Source: Brachypterus glaber
Taxonomy: Eukaryota > Arthropoda > Insecta > Coleoptera > Kateretidae
Assembly: GCA_958510825.1 (NCBI GenBank)
Contig: OY294049.1
Location: forward strand, 4,650,001-4,714,000
DNA length: 64,000 nt
Direction of reading: 5' to 3'
The notes under the pieces are model-generated. The model worked only from the letters and a program-made list of their open reading frames with translations. It was not told the origin of the DNA and made no database searches. Numbering within the stretch: position 1 is the stretch's first letter; every line of letters begins with the position of its first letter. A program made the position numbers and the translations under genes. Of the stretch, positions 23,038 through 33,980 are shown piece by piece.

Positions 23038-23610
23038 AGTAATAGAGCTGGTAACCATTTTTATTTAATTATTTTCTCTTATGGGCCCAGCTATATTATA
23101 TATATATATATTTTAAAGTACATTGAAATTAAGCTATTTTCAAATCGCCAGATCTTAAATCGGGTTTCTTTGGGTGCTAGAAGCCCCAAAAAGGTGGGTA
23201 CCCCCAGTTATTCAGTAGACCAGCGGGTAAAAAAGACCTTAAAAAGTTCATTTGACATTTGTCAATACTAAAAAGTCGAAAGAGTTTTCATTTAATCAAA
23301 ATCTCATTTAATAAATTCTCATTTCTTTAAAAAATCAAGTAATACATATGTCAAAGTACTTTTTAAAGACTGTTCTTACCCCTTAGCACAGCTTAATCTG
23401 AATGTTATAAATGTAAGGTATATGACCCGGTATTTGACAAGGCAAGTTAAAAAAGATTTTATGGTAGCTCATTGCCTCAGCTTTTGGAGCTTCTAGCACC
23501 CAAAGGAACCGGATCCGGATCCAACCAATTTGGAAATGATTTAATTTGAATGTACTTTAAGACATATATAAAATACAGCCGGAAAAAATAATGAAATAAA
23601 AATGCGACCA
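23038..23610. mobile_element. Family D foldback element, copy 2
   Basis: It starts TAGAGCTGGTAACCATTTTT. It shares with copy 1 the TTGGGTGCTAGAAGC block, GACATTTGTCAATACTAAAA, TACTTTTTAAAGACTGTTCT and the inverse right arm (GAGCTTCTAGCACCCAAAGG, GACATATATAAAATACAGCC). The 88-codon frame at 23005-23271 crosses the left end and is incidental. Confidence 0.85.
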
Positions 23611-23640
23611 TAACAGTATTCATTTTACTCGTGTACTAGC

Positions 23641-24538
23641 TTTATACGATGCGATTTTTTGGGTCGATAACACAAAAAAATAACTCAATGCGAAACTAGG
23701 CTTAAACGATTCCTTATATGTCTCGCTTTTATTTCAGACTAAATTTAAAATAATCTATAGAAGAAAAAATATTTTATTCAACTTTTTATTTTTTCAGTGT
23801 ATTTTTTTGGACCTAATTTATTAAATTAGCTAATAATATTAAACCTTTGTTATAAAATTTGGATATTTTAACTATTTTTAACTTATTTGGGTCGCTGATT
23901 TCAAAAATATTTATACAATGTATAATATACATACCTACTTAAGCAAAATATACAGATCACCATAGTTTGCCGTGGTTTGTTTTTCTCGAACAAAAACTTT
24001 TACAGCAAAACTAATATTTTTAAAATCAGAGACCCAAAATTAGTTAAAAACAGTTAAAATATCTAAAAAGTTTAATAAATGTAGTTTTTTGGACCACATT
24101 TATTAAATTAGCAAATAACATTAAACTTTTGATATAAAACTTGGATATTTTAACTGTTTTTAACTAATTTGGGTCGCTGATTTCAAAAATATTTATACAA
24201 TGTATAATATACATAACTAAGCAAAATATGCAGATTATCATAGTTTGCCATGTTTTATTTTTCTTGAACAAAAACTTATACAGCAAAACTGATATTATTT
24301 TTAAAATCAGAGACCCAAAATTAGTTAAAAACAGTAAAAATATCTAAAAAAGTTTAATAAGCTTCGTTGAAACACTACACTGAAAAAATAAAAAGTTAAT
24401 TTTTTTTTATCGTCGATGGATTATTATCTTATTATCTGGAATGAAATGAAAGCTAGACTTATAAGGAATAGTTTAAGACTAGTTTCGCGTTGAGCCATAT
24501 TTTTTTTGTTATCGACCTAAAAAATTGCACCGTTTAAG
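23641..24538. mobile_element. Compound foldback with an internal tandem duplication
   Basis: Outer arms (about 23641-23805 and 24370-24538) are inverse copies. They share GGTCGATAACA, GCGAAACTAG(G/T)CTTAAAC and GATTCCTTATA / TATAAGGAAT. Between them lie two direct ~282-bp units starting at 23809 and 24091. Each unit is itself palindromic (ATATTTTAACTATTTTTAAC ... AGTTAAAAACAGTTAAAATA). No coding frame is present. Confidence 0.85.
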
Positions 24539-25351
24539 CCAATAGAGACTTATTTCCAAACAATCAATAACTTCTTAGAACCGCAAGCACAATTGATTTG
24601 ATATAAACCAAAAACCTGCAGGTTTACCTATGGTAACATTATGATACATGCATTTCAAAGAAACAAAAAAGGATCGTAAAATCAAAATGATTCAGGAGAG
24701 AAGAACAGGTACCGGAAATGTTCGTATTTTATGAATTCCGCGGCATTATCTTAAAAGAACATTTTAAGTATTCACATTCATGGAAAGAAATATAAATAAA
24801 AAATAAATAATAAAGATAAAGGTACCTTTAAGTTTTAACGATGGGTAAACCGATGAAAAAAAGTTTTACACCCGAATTTTGTCTGCCAATAAAGTTCGAA
24901 AAAGTTACGTTTTTTGTCCATATTATTGGTTCTAGCAAAGAAATAACAAAAAAGTGCTATTTTTTGATTTTTTTAATCAAACTACACATAATTGATAGTT
25001 GATCCTGAAGTTTTCAAAAAAATAAAAAATGGAGTTTTTGAGAAAAGCTCCCTTAAAATGTTTCTTGAAAAAACAAAAAACTGTCAAAACTAATTTAATA
25101 AAATTTGATAAAAAATATGATTTTTTTAATGGCGAAGACCGCAGTGCTCCAGGTTAAATGGTTTTTAAATTATTGCACGTCAATGTCACATTTTCGAAAA
25201 ACGGGGCGTTTTTGAAAAAAAAATCCCTACCTGAATCGGCGCGGATATCGTCTGGAGAATTTTCTGCGATCATAAACTCTGGAATAGGATCTGCTGGTCG
25301 GATAGCAATAGCTAATACAAAAAAGAAAAAAAAATATTTAAGGGCACTTGT
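24539..25351. other. AT-rich DNA; possible remnant of a GGGCACTTGTACCAAC element at its right edge
   Basis: AAGGGCACTTGTACCAACGA at 25340 resembles the terminus AGGGCCACTTGCACCAAC of the MITE at 31093, and the hAT MITE below is inserted in it. Overlapping frames on both strands at 25154-25424 cover this edge and look incidental. Confidence 0.4.
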
Positions 25352-25359
25352 ACCAACGA

Positions 25360-25874
25360 CAGGGTCGTACCTAGAAAAAAATCTAGGGGGGCCCAGCTCC
25401 CAGGGTGGCACCCTCAAAAAATAAATCTTTGTCCCTCAAGGTTTCAAACTTGGCGCCCCTACAAAAAAATTCCTTTATGAAAAAAAGCTTTGTCCCTGAC
25501 GGTATCTACCAAACTTGGCGCCCCTACAAAACAATAAAAACATTGAAAAATTGGCGCCCCAAAAAAGCCCAAAAATTACCTTCAAGAAAAAAAGATTTGC
25601 CCCTGACGGTTCAATCAAAACTCGGCGACCCTACAACCTACACCTACACCTACACAAAAAAATTGGCGCCCAAAAAAATACCCTTCTGAAAAAGAAGCTT
25701 TCTTTGTCCTGACGGTTTCTACCAAAGTTGGCGCCCCTGCAAAAACGAACTGGCGCCCAAAGGTAGGTGACTTAAAAATTAAAAAATACCGGGGGGAGGG
25801 GGGGGGCTAGGCGAAAACTCCAGGGGGATTTAACCCAAGTCCAGGGGCTTAGCCCCCCCCTAGTTACGGCCCTG
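25360..25874. mobile_element. hAT MITE with 8-bp target duplication and internal tandem repeats
   Basis: The termini CAGGGTCGTACCTAG and the inverse CTAGTTACGGCCCTG match at 13 of 15 positions. ACCAACGA lies on both sides (25352-25359 and 25875-25882). An 8-bp duplication with CAGGG tips is the hAT signature. The interior is made of imperfect ~90-bp units containing CTTTGTCCCTGACGGT, TCTACCAAACTTGGCGCCCC and ATTGGCGCCC, plus a short CTACAC tandem near 25640. The frames at 25405-25712 merely read these repeats. Confidence 0.92.
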
Positions 25875-25882
25875 ACCAACGA

Positions 25883-26393
25883 TACTTTAACTTAACTTGA
25901 ATTAGATTGACAGTAGCCCAATTAGAGAGCAGCATTTGTAACTTTAGTCTCAGTTTAGTAAAGATGATCCCGTTTTAAAAGTGTCTAACTAATTTTAAAT
26001 GTCAATAATATTAATTAAGTTTTCGAATAATTGTTTTTGGATTTTGGCAATAATATTTATTTATATTTTACCTGTTGCATCTCGATTTTATTATTATTAT
26101 ATATCTATATATATATTTATCCAAAATAATTATTTAATGGGGACCTTTTTGTGTTGTATTCTTCGTATTGAAAACAAAAATATTAATCGGCTTTTCCGTT
26201 TCAGAGATATTTAAATTCAAAAATTTTACTCTAACGTTATCAGCTTAATGAGTTGAAAGGACAACTACAATTTAGCCATCAGATAACGACACAGTTGTAT
26301 CTGTATACACGGTGTTTGCATTTTTTTGACCAAAAATAAAGATTTTGTATGCACTTGGAAGTATAATTTGTATCCTCTGCATACCCCTGCACA
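25883..26393. other. AT-rich DNA without recognisable features
   Basis: A 71-codon frame at 25999-26214 is Ile/Tyr-rich and shows no supporting signals. Confidence 0.5.
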
Positions 26394-26740
26394 TAGTCGG
26401 AGAACTGGTGACCAATTTTATTTAATTATTTTCTCCCGGCTGTATTTTATATATGTCTTAAAGTACATTTAAATAAAGCTATTTCCAAATTGCTAGGCTC
26501 CGCATCCGGTTCTTTTGGGTGCTAGAAGCTCAGAAAGTTGTGGCAATGAGCTACAAAAAATCTATTTTTAACTTGCTAGTCATGTTACATTTATTACATT
26601 CACATTAAGCTATACACAATAATTCTGAGGCCAAGGGGGTAAGAACAGTCTTTAAAAAGTGCCTTTGACATATGAAATACTCAATTTTTTAAAGATATGA
26701 GAATTTATGAAATGATATTTTGATTAAATGGAAATTATTT
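26394..26740. mobile_element. Family D element, copy 3, truncated
   Basis: TAGTCGGAGAACTGGTGACC, TATTTTCTCCCGGCTGTATT and TTGGGTGCTAGAAGCTCAG match the left arm of copy 1. AAGAACAGTCTTTAAAAAGT and TGACATATGAAATACTCAA match the interior in inverse orientation. The right arm is replaced by the minisatellite that follows. Confidence 0.8.
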
Positions 26741-26777
26741 CTACTCGAGGGGCTGACCGCGTCTGAAATTTGTACAA

Positions 26778-26890
26778 AAGAGTTCCTTTTTGCAAAGAGT
26801 TCCTCAGAGTTCCTTCGAAGTTCCTTGCAGTTCCTCCGGAGTTCCTCCAGAGTTCCTTGGGAGTTCCTCCTGTTTTCCGTAAGAGTTTCT
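26778..26890. repeat. Short minisatellite, AGAGTTCCT(C/T) units of about 11-12 bp
   Basis: About nine imperfect copies of (A/G)GAGTTCCT(C/T)(C/G) run from the AAAGAGTTCC at 26778 to the CCTGTTTTCCG near 26875. Three overlapping frames on both strands (26689-26943) arise from this tandem structure and are not genes. Confidence 0.85.
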
Positions 26891-26944
26891 CTCTGGAAGG
26901 GGTAATTTTTGGCAAATAAGCCGTAGAAATTACCGCTGTGCAAG

Positions 26945-27190
26945 CACTACTGCCAATAAGGCACCCTCAATAAAAAAGCTTTGTCCCCTGACGGTTTCTA
27001 CCAAATTTGGGCGCCCCTTCAAAACAAAAATTGGCGCCCCAAAAATACATTCAGAAAAAAAAGCTTTGTCCCTGACGGTTTCTACCAAACTTGGCGGCGC
27101 TTCAAAACCAAAAATTGGCGCCCCAAAACTACCTTCAGGAAAAAAAGCTTGGGCCCCTGACGGTTTAAAACATAATAAGTCGGGACTGGC
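26945..27190. repeat. Tandem GGCGCCCC units, relative of the hAT MITE interior
   Basis: Units of ~85 bp contain AAAAAGCTTTGTCCC(C)TGACGG, TCTACCAAACTTGGCG and AAAATTGGCGCCCCAAAA. They match the interior of the element at 25360-25874 about 1.1 kb away, but the CAGGG termini are absent. Confidence 0.85.
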
Positions 27191-27530
27191 GTCCTAAAAC
27201 AGGATCGATTAATGCCGATTTTTTCAGAGAGTAGGCCATCACGGCCACAAGAAAATACAAAATCTATGTTGAAGTGTATACCAAACGAATTTGAGGGAAA
27301 ATTTAAGAATTTCGCAAAATTGTTGATTCATATCATATTCCATTTTTCTAACTCTGTTTATAAATATAGCTACCGAAAAACAAGTTTAATTAATACACAT
27401 TACATCACAGGTTAAAATTCACATTAATTTAATTTATAAACATACAATTAATTAACTGAATGATATTTTTTATAGAGACATGCTAATTAGGAATACTATT
27501 TGTACAGTAGTTGAAAAAAAACCTTTTTTC
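27191..27530. other. AT-rich DNA without recognisable features
   Basis: A 67-codon forward frame at 27212-27415 has no recognisable domain. Confidence 0.45.
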
Positions 27531-27862
27531 TAATTTTTCATTTGCAGCCCTGTGTTGTTTCAATTGAAAACCTATGCTTGCATACCAAATTTCAGGTTAC
27601 TTTAATTTTTTTTTTGAATTTGCGTTATTTCGAAAAATGCAACACACCATCCACTATGAATACTATTGCGTAGCATTACATATCTTTACGACTTGTCTTG
27701 TTTTTAAAACTGTAACAATGTAAGAAATTAAACAATACAAATACCTCATTATTATAACTGAGTTGGGCGGGGGTCCACAAATGTTCAAGTAACCTGAAAT
27801 TTGGTACGCAAGCATAGTTTTTTAATTAAAACATCGGAGGGGTGCATATGAAAAATTAATTA
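27531..27862. mobile_element. Foldback element containing a family A fragment
   Basis: Arms at 27531-27605 and 27785-27862 are inverse copies. Both contain CTATGCTTGC(A/G)TACCAAATT, TCAGGTTACTT and AATTTTTCAT. Inside, 27620-27700 (ATGCAACACACCATCCACTA, GCGTAGCATTACATATCTTT) is the end of family A, so the foldback carries or was invaded by it. Confidence 0.8.
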
Positions 27863-28134
27863 ATTCTTTTTTCAATGCCCTATTGTGCAACAGTACAGAG
27901 GGAGGACAGCGAAAACTAACTTAGATTTGGATTCTGCTTATATGTGAATATTTGGGATAATGTCAAAAATGTAAAAAGAACATTTATAAATAATTTGCTT
28001 CTTCTTTAGTCTAAAGTTTCGACTAAAATTTAAATTTATGTAAAATTAAAATTTTTGAGAAAATATAAGATATAACTCTTACTCCAATCAAGGTATTATC
28101 AAGTATTACACTGCTCTACAACAAAAATATTTTT

Positions 28135-29045
28135 CTTAATTTGTCGGGGAGCTTTTAGTTGCATCTGGCTATATTTGATGTGCTGATTTCGGAACCTTTT
28201 TCCGTTTTTCTCGATCACCCTATATCTCAAAAAAATGATTTTTGAGATATAGATATATTGCCTATAGTTGTAGTAAAAAAAAAAAATAGGTCTATTTTTC
28301 TTGCCGTGGATTAATTCTCTATTAGTGGGGCTCTAGCCAAAACAAGTGGATTTAAAATATCTTTATTCGTTTGTTTTTAATAGGCGTCTAAATTCAAAAA
28401 ATTAGTTTTTTTTTTCGCATTTTTTCGATATATTTTGTAATTTTTTTTATATAAATACTAAAGATACGACTCTAATTTTTATACACAAACTAACACAAAT
28501 GTGCAGTTTATAAAAATAAAAAGAGTTTTAGATTTAATCCAGTGAGGGAGATTTTACCGGGGGTTATAAAAAAAAACAAAAACTTTGAAATATTTTATTT
28601 ATTTTTTGGAGAGCAAAACAACAAATTAAATTTATTATGAAAAAAACAAAACGAAAAATTAAAAAAAACTATTCTCCTTGCTTTAAAGAATTAAAATAAC
28701 ATTAAATAAACTATAAATAATTTAAAATATTATTGTTCTGCTTTCAGTCTAAATCTTTTTGTATTTTTACAAATCTCACATATGTGTTAGTGTTGCCTAT
28801 AAAAATCAGGGCCATATCTTTAGTATTTATATAAAATTTTCATGAAAAAATACGACAAAATGTCATTTTTTGAATTTGTAAGCCTAAAAAAACGAACGAT
28901 AAAGATATTTGAAATCCGATTTTTTTAGGTTTATCCCCATTAATAGAGAAGCAATCTATGAGCTGATCGAGAAAAACGAAAAAAGGTTGTGAAAGGAGCG
29001 CATCGAGTATAGCCAGATGCAACTAAAATTGTGTCGGATTTTTTT
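28135..29045. mobile_element. Foldback element, about 910 bp
   Basis: Arms of ~300-380 bp (28135-28520 and 28740-29045) are imperfect inverse copies. They share TTTTAGTTGCATCTGGCTAT, CCGTTTTTCTCGATCA, TCTCTATTA(G/A)TGGGG, AAATATCTTTAT(T)CGTTTG, TTATATAAATACTAAAGATA and AACACA(A/T)(A/G)TGTG. A short perfect hairpin (CTATATCTCAAAAA) lies at 28221-28253. Reverse frames at 28840-29203 fall in the right arm and are not genes. Confidence 0.85.
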
Positions 29046-29127
29046 TTGGGGTTGAGCAGTGTTATCAATTGATTAATTGGCATACTTAATTTTTCTTTGG
29101 GGGTAACTTTCTGTGGCCACACCCTGT

Positions 29128-29157
29128 TACCTACTACTACTATTATTATTATTATCA
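29128..29157. repeat. Trinucleotide microsatellite (ACT)n(ATT)n
   Basis: TACTACTACTATTATTATTA is a short uninterrupted trinucleotide tract. Confidence 0.85.
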
Positions 29158-29218
29158 CCTCAGGGTAGGTTTTACCCTGTATCGAGAAAGTAGTTTTATA
29201 CAATTTTAATATTAATTA

Positions 29219-29996
29219 CACAGGTCAACATGGTTTAGTTGTTGGAAAGCTAAGAATAATTTCCAAAGTAATTTGCTGCGTAGAATCCGAATCTGGGGTC
29301 AGAATTCGCCCATCGCGTCTGAATTTTGAGATATTTGAGGTTATGTACCCGAAAAACGGCGTTTTTTCCTACTTTTGAGGTTATGTACAGGATGCAAAAA
29401 AATTTTGTGGTCTGTCTCTCTAGTTACATCATTTAGTACCACTATTACCCTTTATTTTAAGAGTTCTAGAGATCAATTACAATTTTTTTTCGCAAAGTTA
29501 TGGCTATACGAAAAATCGCTTGAGTCGACATCATCAAATCGGAACGTAAATGAGTAGCCGACCAACGTAAACGAAGAGTGATTTTGACTGAATTTTTATC
29601 GCCAACAATTATATAATTATATAATGTAAACTAAAAACATTTTTCAATATTTACATGTTTTTTGCAAATATTAATCCGCTATATATTTCGTAACTTCGAA
29701 TAGCCATAACTTAGCGAAAAAAAATCGTAATTGATCTCTTGAACTCTTAAATTAAAGGTAAGAGTGGTACTAAATGATGTAACTGGAGAGACAGACTACA
29801 AAATTTTTTTGCTCCCTGTACATAACCTCAAAAGTAGAAAAAAACGCCATTTCTCGGGTAAATAACCTCAAATATCTCAAAATCCTGACGTGATGGGCCA
29901 ATTCGGACCCCAGATTCGGATTCTACGCAGCAAATTACTTCGAAATGACCCTCAGCTTTCAAATAACTGACATGACCCGGTATTTGTAGACCTGTG
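29219..29996. mobile_element. Foldback element, about 780 bp, with long similar arms
   Basis: Arms of ~300 bp (29219-29520 and 29695-29996) are inverse copies. They share CACAGGTC, CGTAGAATCCGAATCTGGGG, GAGATATTTGAGGTTAT, ACTTTTGAGGTTATGTAC, GTCTGTCTCTC, ACATCATTTAGTACCAC and AGTTATGGCTAT. TTA directly flanks both tips, compatible with a 3-bp duplication. A 60-codon frame at 29375-29557 lies in the left arm and is not conserved in the right arm. Confidence 0.88.
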
Positions 29997-30179
29997 TTAT
30001 TATACCTGCCACCTATTGATATATTAATTTTGACCTAGAGTATACTATAAAAACAGGCTGATGTAATATTATAATATATTTCCGATTTAAACTTTTAGCA
30101 TTTTATAATGCAGTAGTCGCCTCTGGCATACCATTCACAGCTCTCGAGTCGCAAAAGTAATACACGATGGTTTTCAAAT

Positions 30180-30420
30180 TTCCAAAATTCAAAAAAATTA
30201 TCCTAAATAGATATCAAAAAAAAAAAAATACAAATGTTTTTTTATCGTCTCTCTGCCTGTCTGTCTGTCTGCCTCTTTGTCTGTTTGTCTTTCCGTTCCT
30301 GTTTTCCTGTTTTTGTTTTTTTTTGAAAAACATCCCTTTAAAAACAAAGAGTTAAAGAGGGCAAAACTTTTTAAAAAATTATAAAAAAATAGAATAATAT
30401 TGTTTTTGCACGACCAAGAC
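30180..30420. mobile_element. Family A-like fragment with (CTGT)n tract
   Basis: GCCTGTCTGTCTGTCTGCC is followed by an AAACAAAGAGTTAAAGAGGG module resembling family A arms. Termini are absent. The frame at 30167-30355 reads through the tract. Confidence 0.45.
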
Positions 30421-30866
30421 TAAAACCTAATTTCACGCTTTCAGTTTCGGGACTAAACTTGCCGTTTTTCTCCCTAGCGAATAAAAATCACGGCAACCTT
30501 GATAATATTAAAATACTATACTTACTATGTGCTTTGGTGGTTCAAAAATAAGGTTTGGTGGTGTTTTGTAATAAATTAGCGATTCAAACCAATTTATTTG
30601 ATTTTAACAAAGAAAACCTTTAAAAATAACATTGTTATAACAATTTATACATAACTTAAAATTTATCATCTTCGTCCATTTTTTTGACGTTTGTGTCAAC
30701 CATATTAAAAAACAATTGAAATCGCGATAGCCATGAAACTGACTTTTCGCAATCAATCAATCTTTATTAAATTACGAAAATAAAACAACCGATTTTAGAC
30801 GCGTGGTTTTTAATTTTAATTTTATCTACCTACCTAAATTATGTTTGGTCCTACAAAAAATAGTGT
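30421..30866. other. AT-rich DNA; one weak relative of the hairpin that follows
   Basis: TCGGGACTAAACTTGCCGTT near 30455 resembles an arm of the hairpin at 30875. Nothing else is recognisable. Confidence 0.4.
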
Positions 30867-30872
30867 ATATAC

Positions 30873-30994
30873 CTCAGGACTAAACTTGACTGTTTTAGTC
30901 CCTTGCATTTCTGTTTCCCTCGCTCGCTACGCTCGCTCAGGAAACACTAATGCAGCGGGACTAAAACAGCCAGTTTAGTCCCTTGGTATATAAA
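30873..30994. mobile_element. Hairpin MITE, about 120 bp
   Basis: TATATACC, then CAGGACTAAACTTGACTG and TTTTAGTCCCTTGCATT, are repeated in inverse order in the right half (GGGACTAAAACAGCCAG...TTGGTATATA). The loop is TCGCTCGCTACGCTCGCTC, unusually G/C-rich here. TATATA-like sequence lies at both tips. The transcript would form a strong stem-loop. Confidence 0.8.
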
Positions 30995-31010
30995 TAACTA
31001 TTATCCAATA

Positions 31011-31473
31011 CATACAGATAATAAGACAATTACCAGCTTTATTTTAAATAGATAAACTCAATAATAACCCCCGCGTGGCTTTTACTTTATTAAGGGCCAC
31101 TTGCACCAACTTTTGGTCTGGGATTATCTCAGCTAAACCGAGTTAAAAATGCTGCGTTCTGATTGGTCGGCCGTCAATTTAATCCAAGTTTAAAGTTAAA
31201 CCTTTATTGGTGCAAGTGGCCCTGAGTGGATAATTATTTATTTTACCCACTCAACTGTCACTTGTCAAATTATTTTCTTGTAAATGTCATTAAAATTTTT
31301 AATAAAAATATGAATTCCTAAGCTATTTATTGCATAAAACCTTGTATGGCACTCATGGGTAAACCGATATTGCCCTCTCGAAAATTAACCTGCTGGGCTG
31401 ACGCCTCGCAGGTTAATTTTCTCATGGGCAATATCTTATTTTACCCACTAGTACCATAAATAACAATTTTTTC
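31011..31473. mobile_element. Family E repeat, copy 1 (contains an insertion)
   Basis: From TTATCCAATACATA to ACTAGTACCATAAATAAC it is nearly identical to 43482-43796, except for a 131-bp MITE at 31093-31223 and a short AATATCTTATTTTACCC stretch absent from copy 2. Near the right end, CATGGGTAAAC...GAAAATTAACCTGC and its inverse make a hairpin (31344-31445). No coding frame is present. Confidence 0.88.
31093..31223. mobile_element. 131-bp MITE with AGGGCCACTTGCACCAA ends
   Basis: A perfect 17-bp terminal inverted repeat bounds 131 bp without coding capacity. The matching position in family E copy 2 (near 43572, ACTTTATTGAGTGG) lacks it completely, so this is an insertion with an internal empty-site control. 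The duplicated target, if any, is only 1-3 bp and ambiguous. Confidence 0.92.
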
Positions 31474-32089
31474 TTGGATGGCCTTTGCATCAAGACCAAT
31501 CGATTGTCAGTCATAATGTCAGTTAAAGGTCATATTTAGCTAACTTTTAAATATATACATTTGAATTAATGCAAAAACTGTTTCATTATAATTACTTTAT
31601 TGGTTAGTTAGTTAAAAAGTCACCGTCAATCATACGACGTTTAAATAAGCAAACATTTAAGACCCCTGTTACTTTTCACTTTTATGGCAAAATTAAATTT
31701 ATCTACAATTTTCGTTAATTGAATTACTATAAATTATACCATATAAATAAATTGGCAAAAATTTAATAATAAAATAACAGAGAAAGTAAATATTAATATA
31801 AAGTGCCCATACAGTGAAAGGTAAAACCATATTTTACCTATGCAAAATGTATCGCATTTTATTTATTTTTTGTTTTAAAACTCGCACTAGGTTTCAATAA
31901 ACCCCCAATCAAATTTTATCCAGAAAAAAAATCACGTTTAATGGATGCGAATTGAACCTGACTAAAAATTTAAGTAAGGCCTGAAGGGAAATTAGTCCAC
32001 AATATATAATATTAAGTGACATTGTTCTTATAGCTGAAAATACTTGTTTGGCAGTCAGTGGGTCTTAACTAAGTTAGAAAATGAAAAAA
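31474..32089. other. AT-rich DNA without recognisable features
   Basis: I see no gene, RNA or repeat boundary that I can support. Confidence 0.5.
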
Positions 32090-32590
32090 ATATCCGATCA
32101 CAAAATCCTTGTTGACCTCTGTAATCTGATCGACTTTTTCAGGAAAAATCAAGTTATACGATGGGAGGATCTCTATTGGTTTTGAAAGTAATTCCCCCAA
32201 AACCCAAAAAAGTTATGGGTGGTTAAACTTTTTTTTAAATGAAAAAACTATCATTTAATTTTTTTTTCGGTTTTTTTTTCGTTTTCCGCAGAAAGAAAAT
32301 TAGGAAAAAAAAATGATTTTTTTTGTCATTTTTTTTTGTTTTTTTTATTTAAAAAAAATGTTAATTTTTTTTCAAGTTTTTTTTTTTGATTTCGTTTTTG
32401 ATTTTCTTTTAGTATTTGGGAAAATGAAATAGATATACCATTTACTGTGAATAGTGTATAATGGATTGCGTAGCATTACATACCTTCACTGCTTGTTTTT
32501 TAATATAATTTACAGCAATTATCTTAAAAATAAGCCATGAAGATATGTAATGCTTCACATTTTATACTACCTGCAACTCCTCGCAGTTGC
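32090..32590. mobile_element. Family A element, diverged copy
   Basis: GACTTTTTCAGGAAAAATCA, GGAGGATCTCTATTGG and AAAAAGTTATGGGTGGTTAA correspond to the family A arm. CCATTTACTGTGAATAGTGT and GCGTAGCATTACATACCTTC correspond to its end. A second inverse copy of the tail (GCCATGAAGATATGTAATGC) follows at 32535. No coding frame is present. Confidence 0.75.
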
Positions 32591-32762
32591 AAGTAAATTA
32601 GTCTTAAAAAGTCCAAACTTAATTAAATTGTATTGGAATATTTCCAATTTTTAAGTAGCGCCCCCAATAACTTTTTTGTTTTTAAATTGATTCTGTTTTT
32701 AAATTTGGTATTATGGACTCTTTTAATGAAGATCATTTTTTCTGAAATAACTATAAAAACTA

Positions 32763-32952
32763 TACCGGGTGTCCCAAATTTTACTTCCCGGCCAATATCT
32801 CCTTTATTTTAAAAGATGTAAACTTAATTCAAAAAACATGAGACGAAAAGTACTTTTAAACCCTACAAAACACACCCCTCATTAACTCACCCCTTGGAAC
32901 CACCCCAAACTTTTTTTTTAATTTGTGTTTACCTTAAGGGGAAGTAGCCTAA
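32763..32952. other. CCGGGTGTCCC-type transposon end, single
   Basis: TACCGGGTGTCCCAAATTTT starts a segment with GGCCAATATCTCC and CCCCTCATTAACTCACCCC. It resembles many arthropod elements with an accgggtgtcc tip, but no inverse partner was found here. Confidence 0.4.
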
Positions 32953-32955
32953 AAT

Positions 32956-33369
<414 letters not shown>

Positions 33370-33626
33370 CAGGGGCGGATCCAGGATTTGCTTTGAGGGG
33401 GGTGGGGGCAATTTCTGTTCGATTTTACCTATCTTCCAGAAAATTTGTTCTACACAAAGAAAAAATTGATAAAATTTTAGTTCATTATCCATGTAATACT
33501 TGCATTCGAATGCTTAGCTATTTACCTGTCTTGAAAAAAAATATGAAATAAAAACACATAGGGTTTGCTTGACTTTTGGTGGGGGGGTTTCAATTACCCC
33601 TATTGTCCCCCTTGCATCCGCGCCTG
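33370..33626. mobile_element. hAT-like MITE, CAGGGGCGGATCCAG ends
   Basis: The left tip CAGGGGCGGATCCAGG and the inverse right tip (GCATCCGCGCCTG) bound 257 bp with G-run and C-run subterminal blocks. The flanks AATTTAAT and GCTTTAAT match at 6 of 8 positions, consistent with a decayed 8-bp duplication. A relative with a perfect duplication lies at 49640-49787. Confidence 0.75.
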
Positions 33627-33634
33627 GCTTTAAT

Positions 33635-33980
33635 GACTAAATTTAGTTTGAGAATACTGTGCGATAGTAAAAATTAAATGCATTAAGTCACTAAAGAATA
33701 GCCCTACTATTACTATTATTATTAATTCACTCCACGACATGGTCACGTTTCGTACATAACTTTTAAAACAAAACAAATACCATTAATTAGATCCGTGATA
33801 AAAATATTTATGTAGTATAATAACACAGTATGTTTACGTATTTTTTATAAATTATAATTAATTTACAACAAAATTCATATACCTGCTGATTGAAGACGGA
33901 ATTTTAATTTTAAGCGAAAACTTGTAGATCCATCATTTTTTATGAATAAACAATGAAAAAATAATATTAGATTAATAATC
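33635..33980. other. AT-rich DNA without recognisable features
   Basis: Only short TATTATTATT runs are visible. Confidence 0.5.

Noticed and set aside
25154..25712. Overlapping 65-94-codon frames on both strands
   Set aside because: They lie across a MITE boundary and its tandem GGCGCCCC units; both strands are open because of the repeats.
26689..26943. Three frames of 61-84 codons on both strands with Arg/Asn/Glu-rich or Ser/Phe-rich repeats
   Set aside because: They are products of the AGAGTTCCTC minisatellite.
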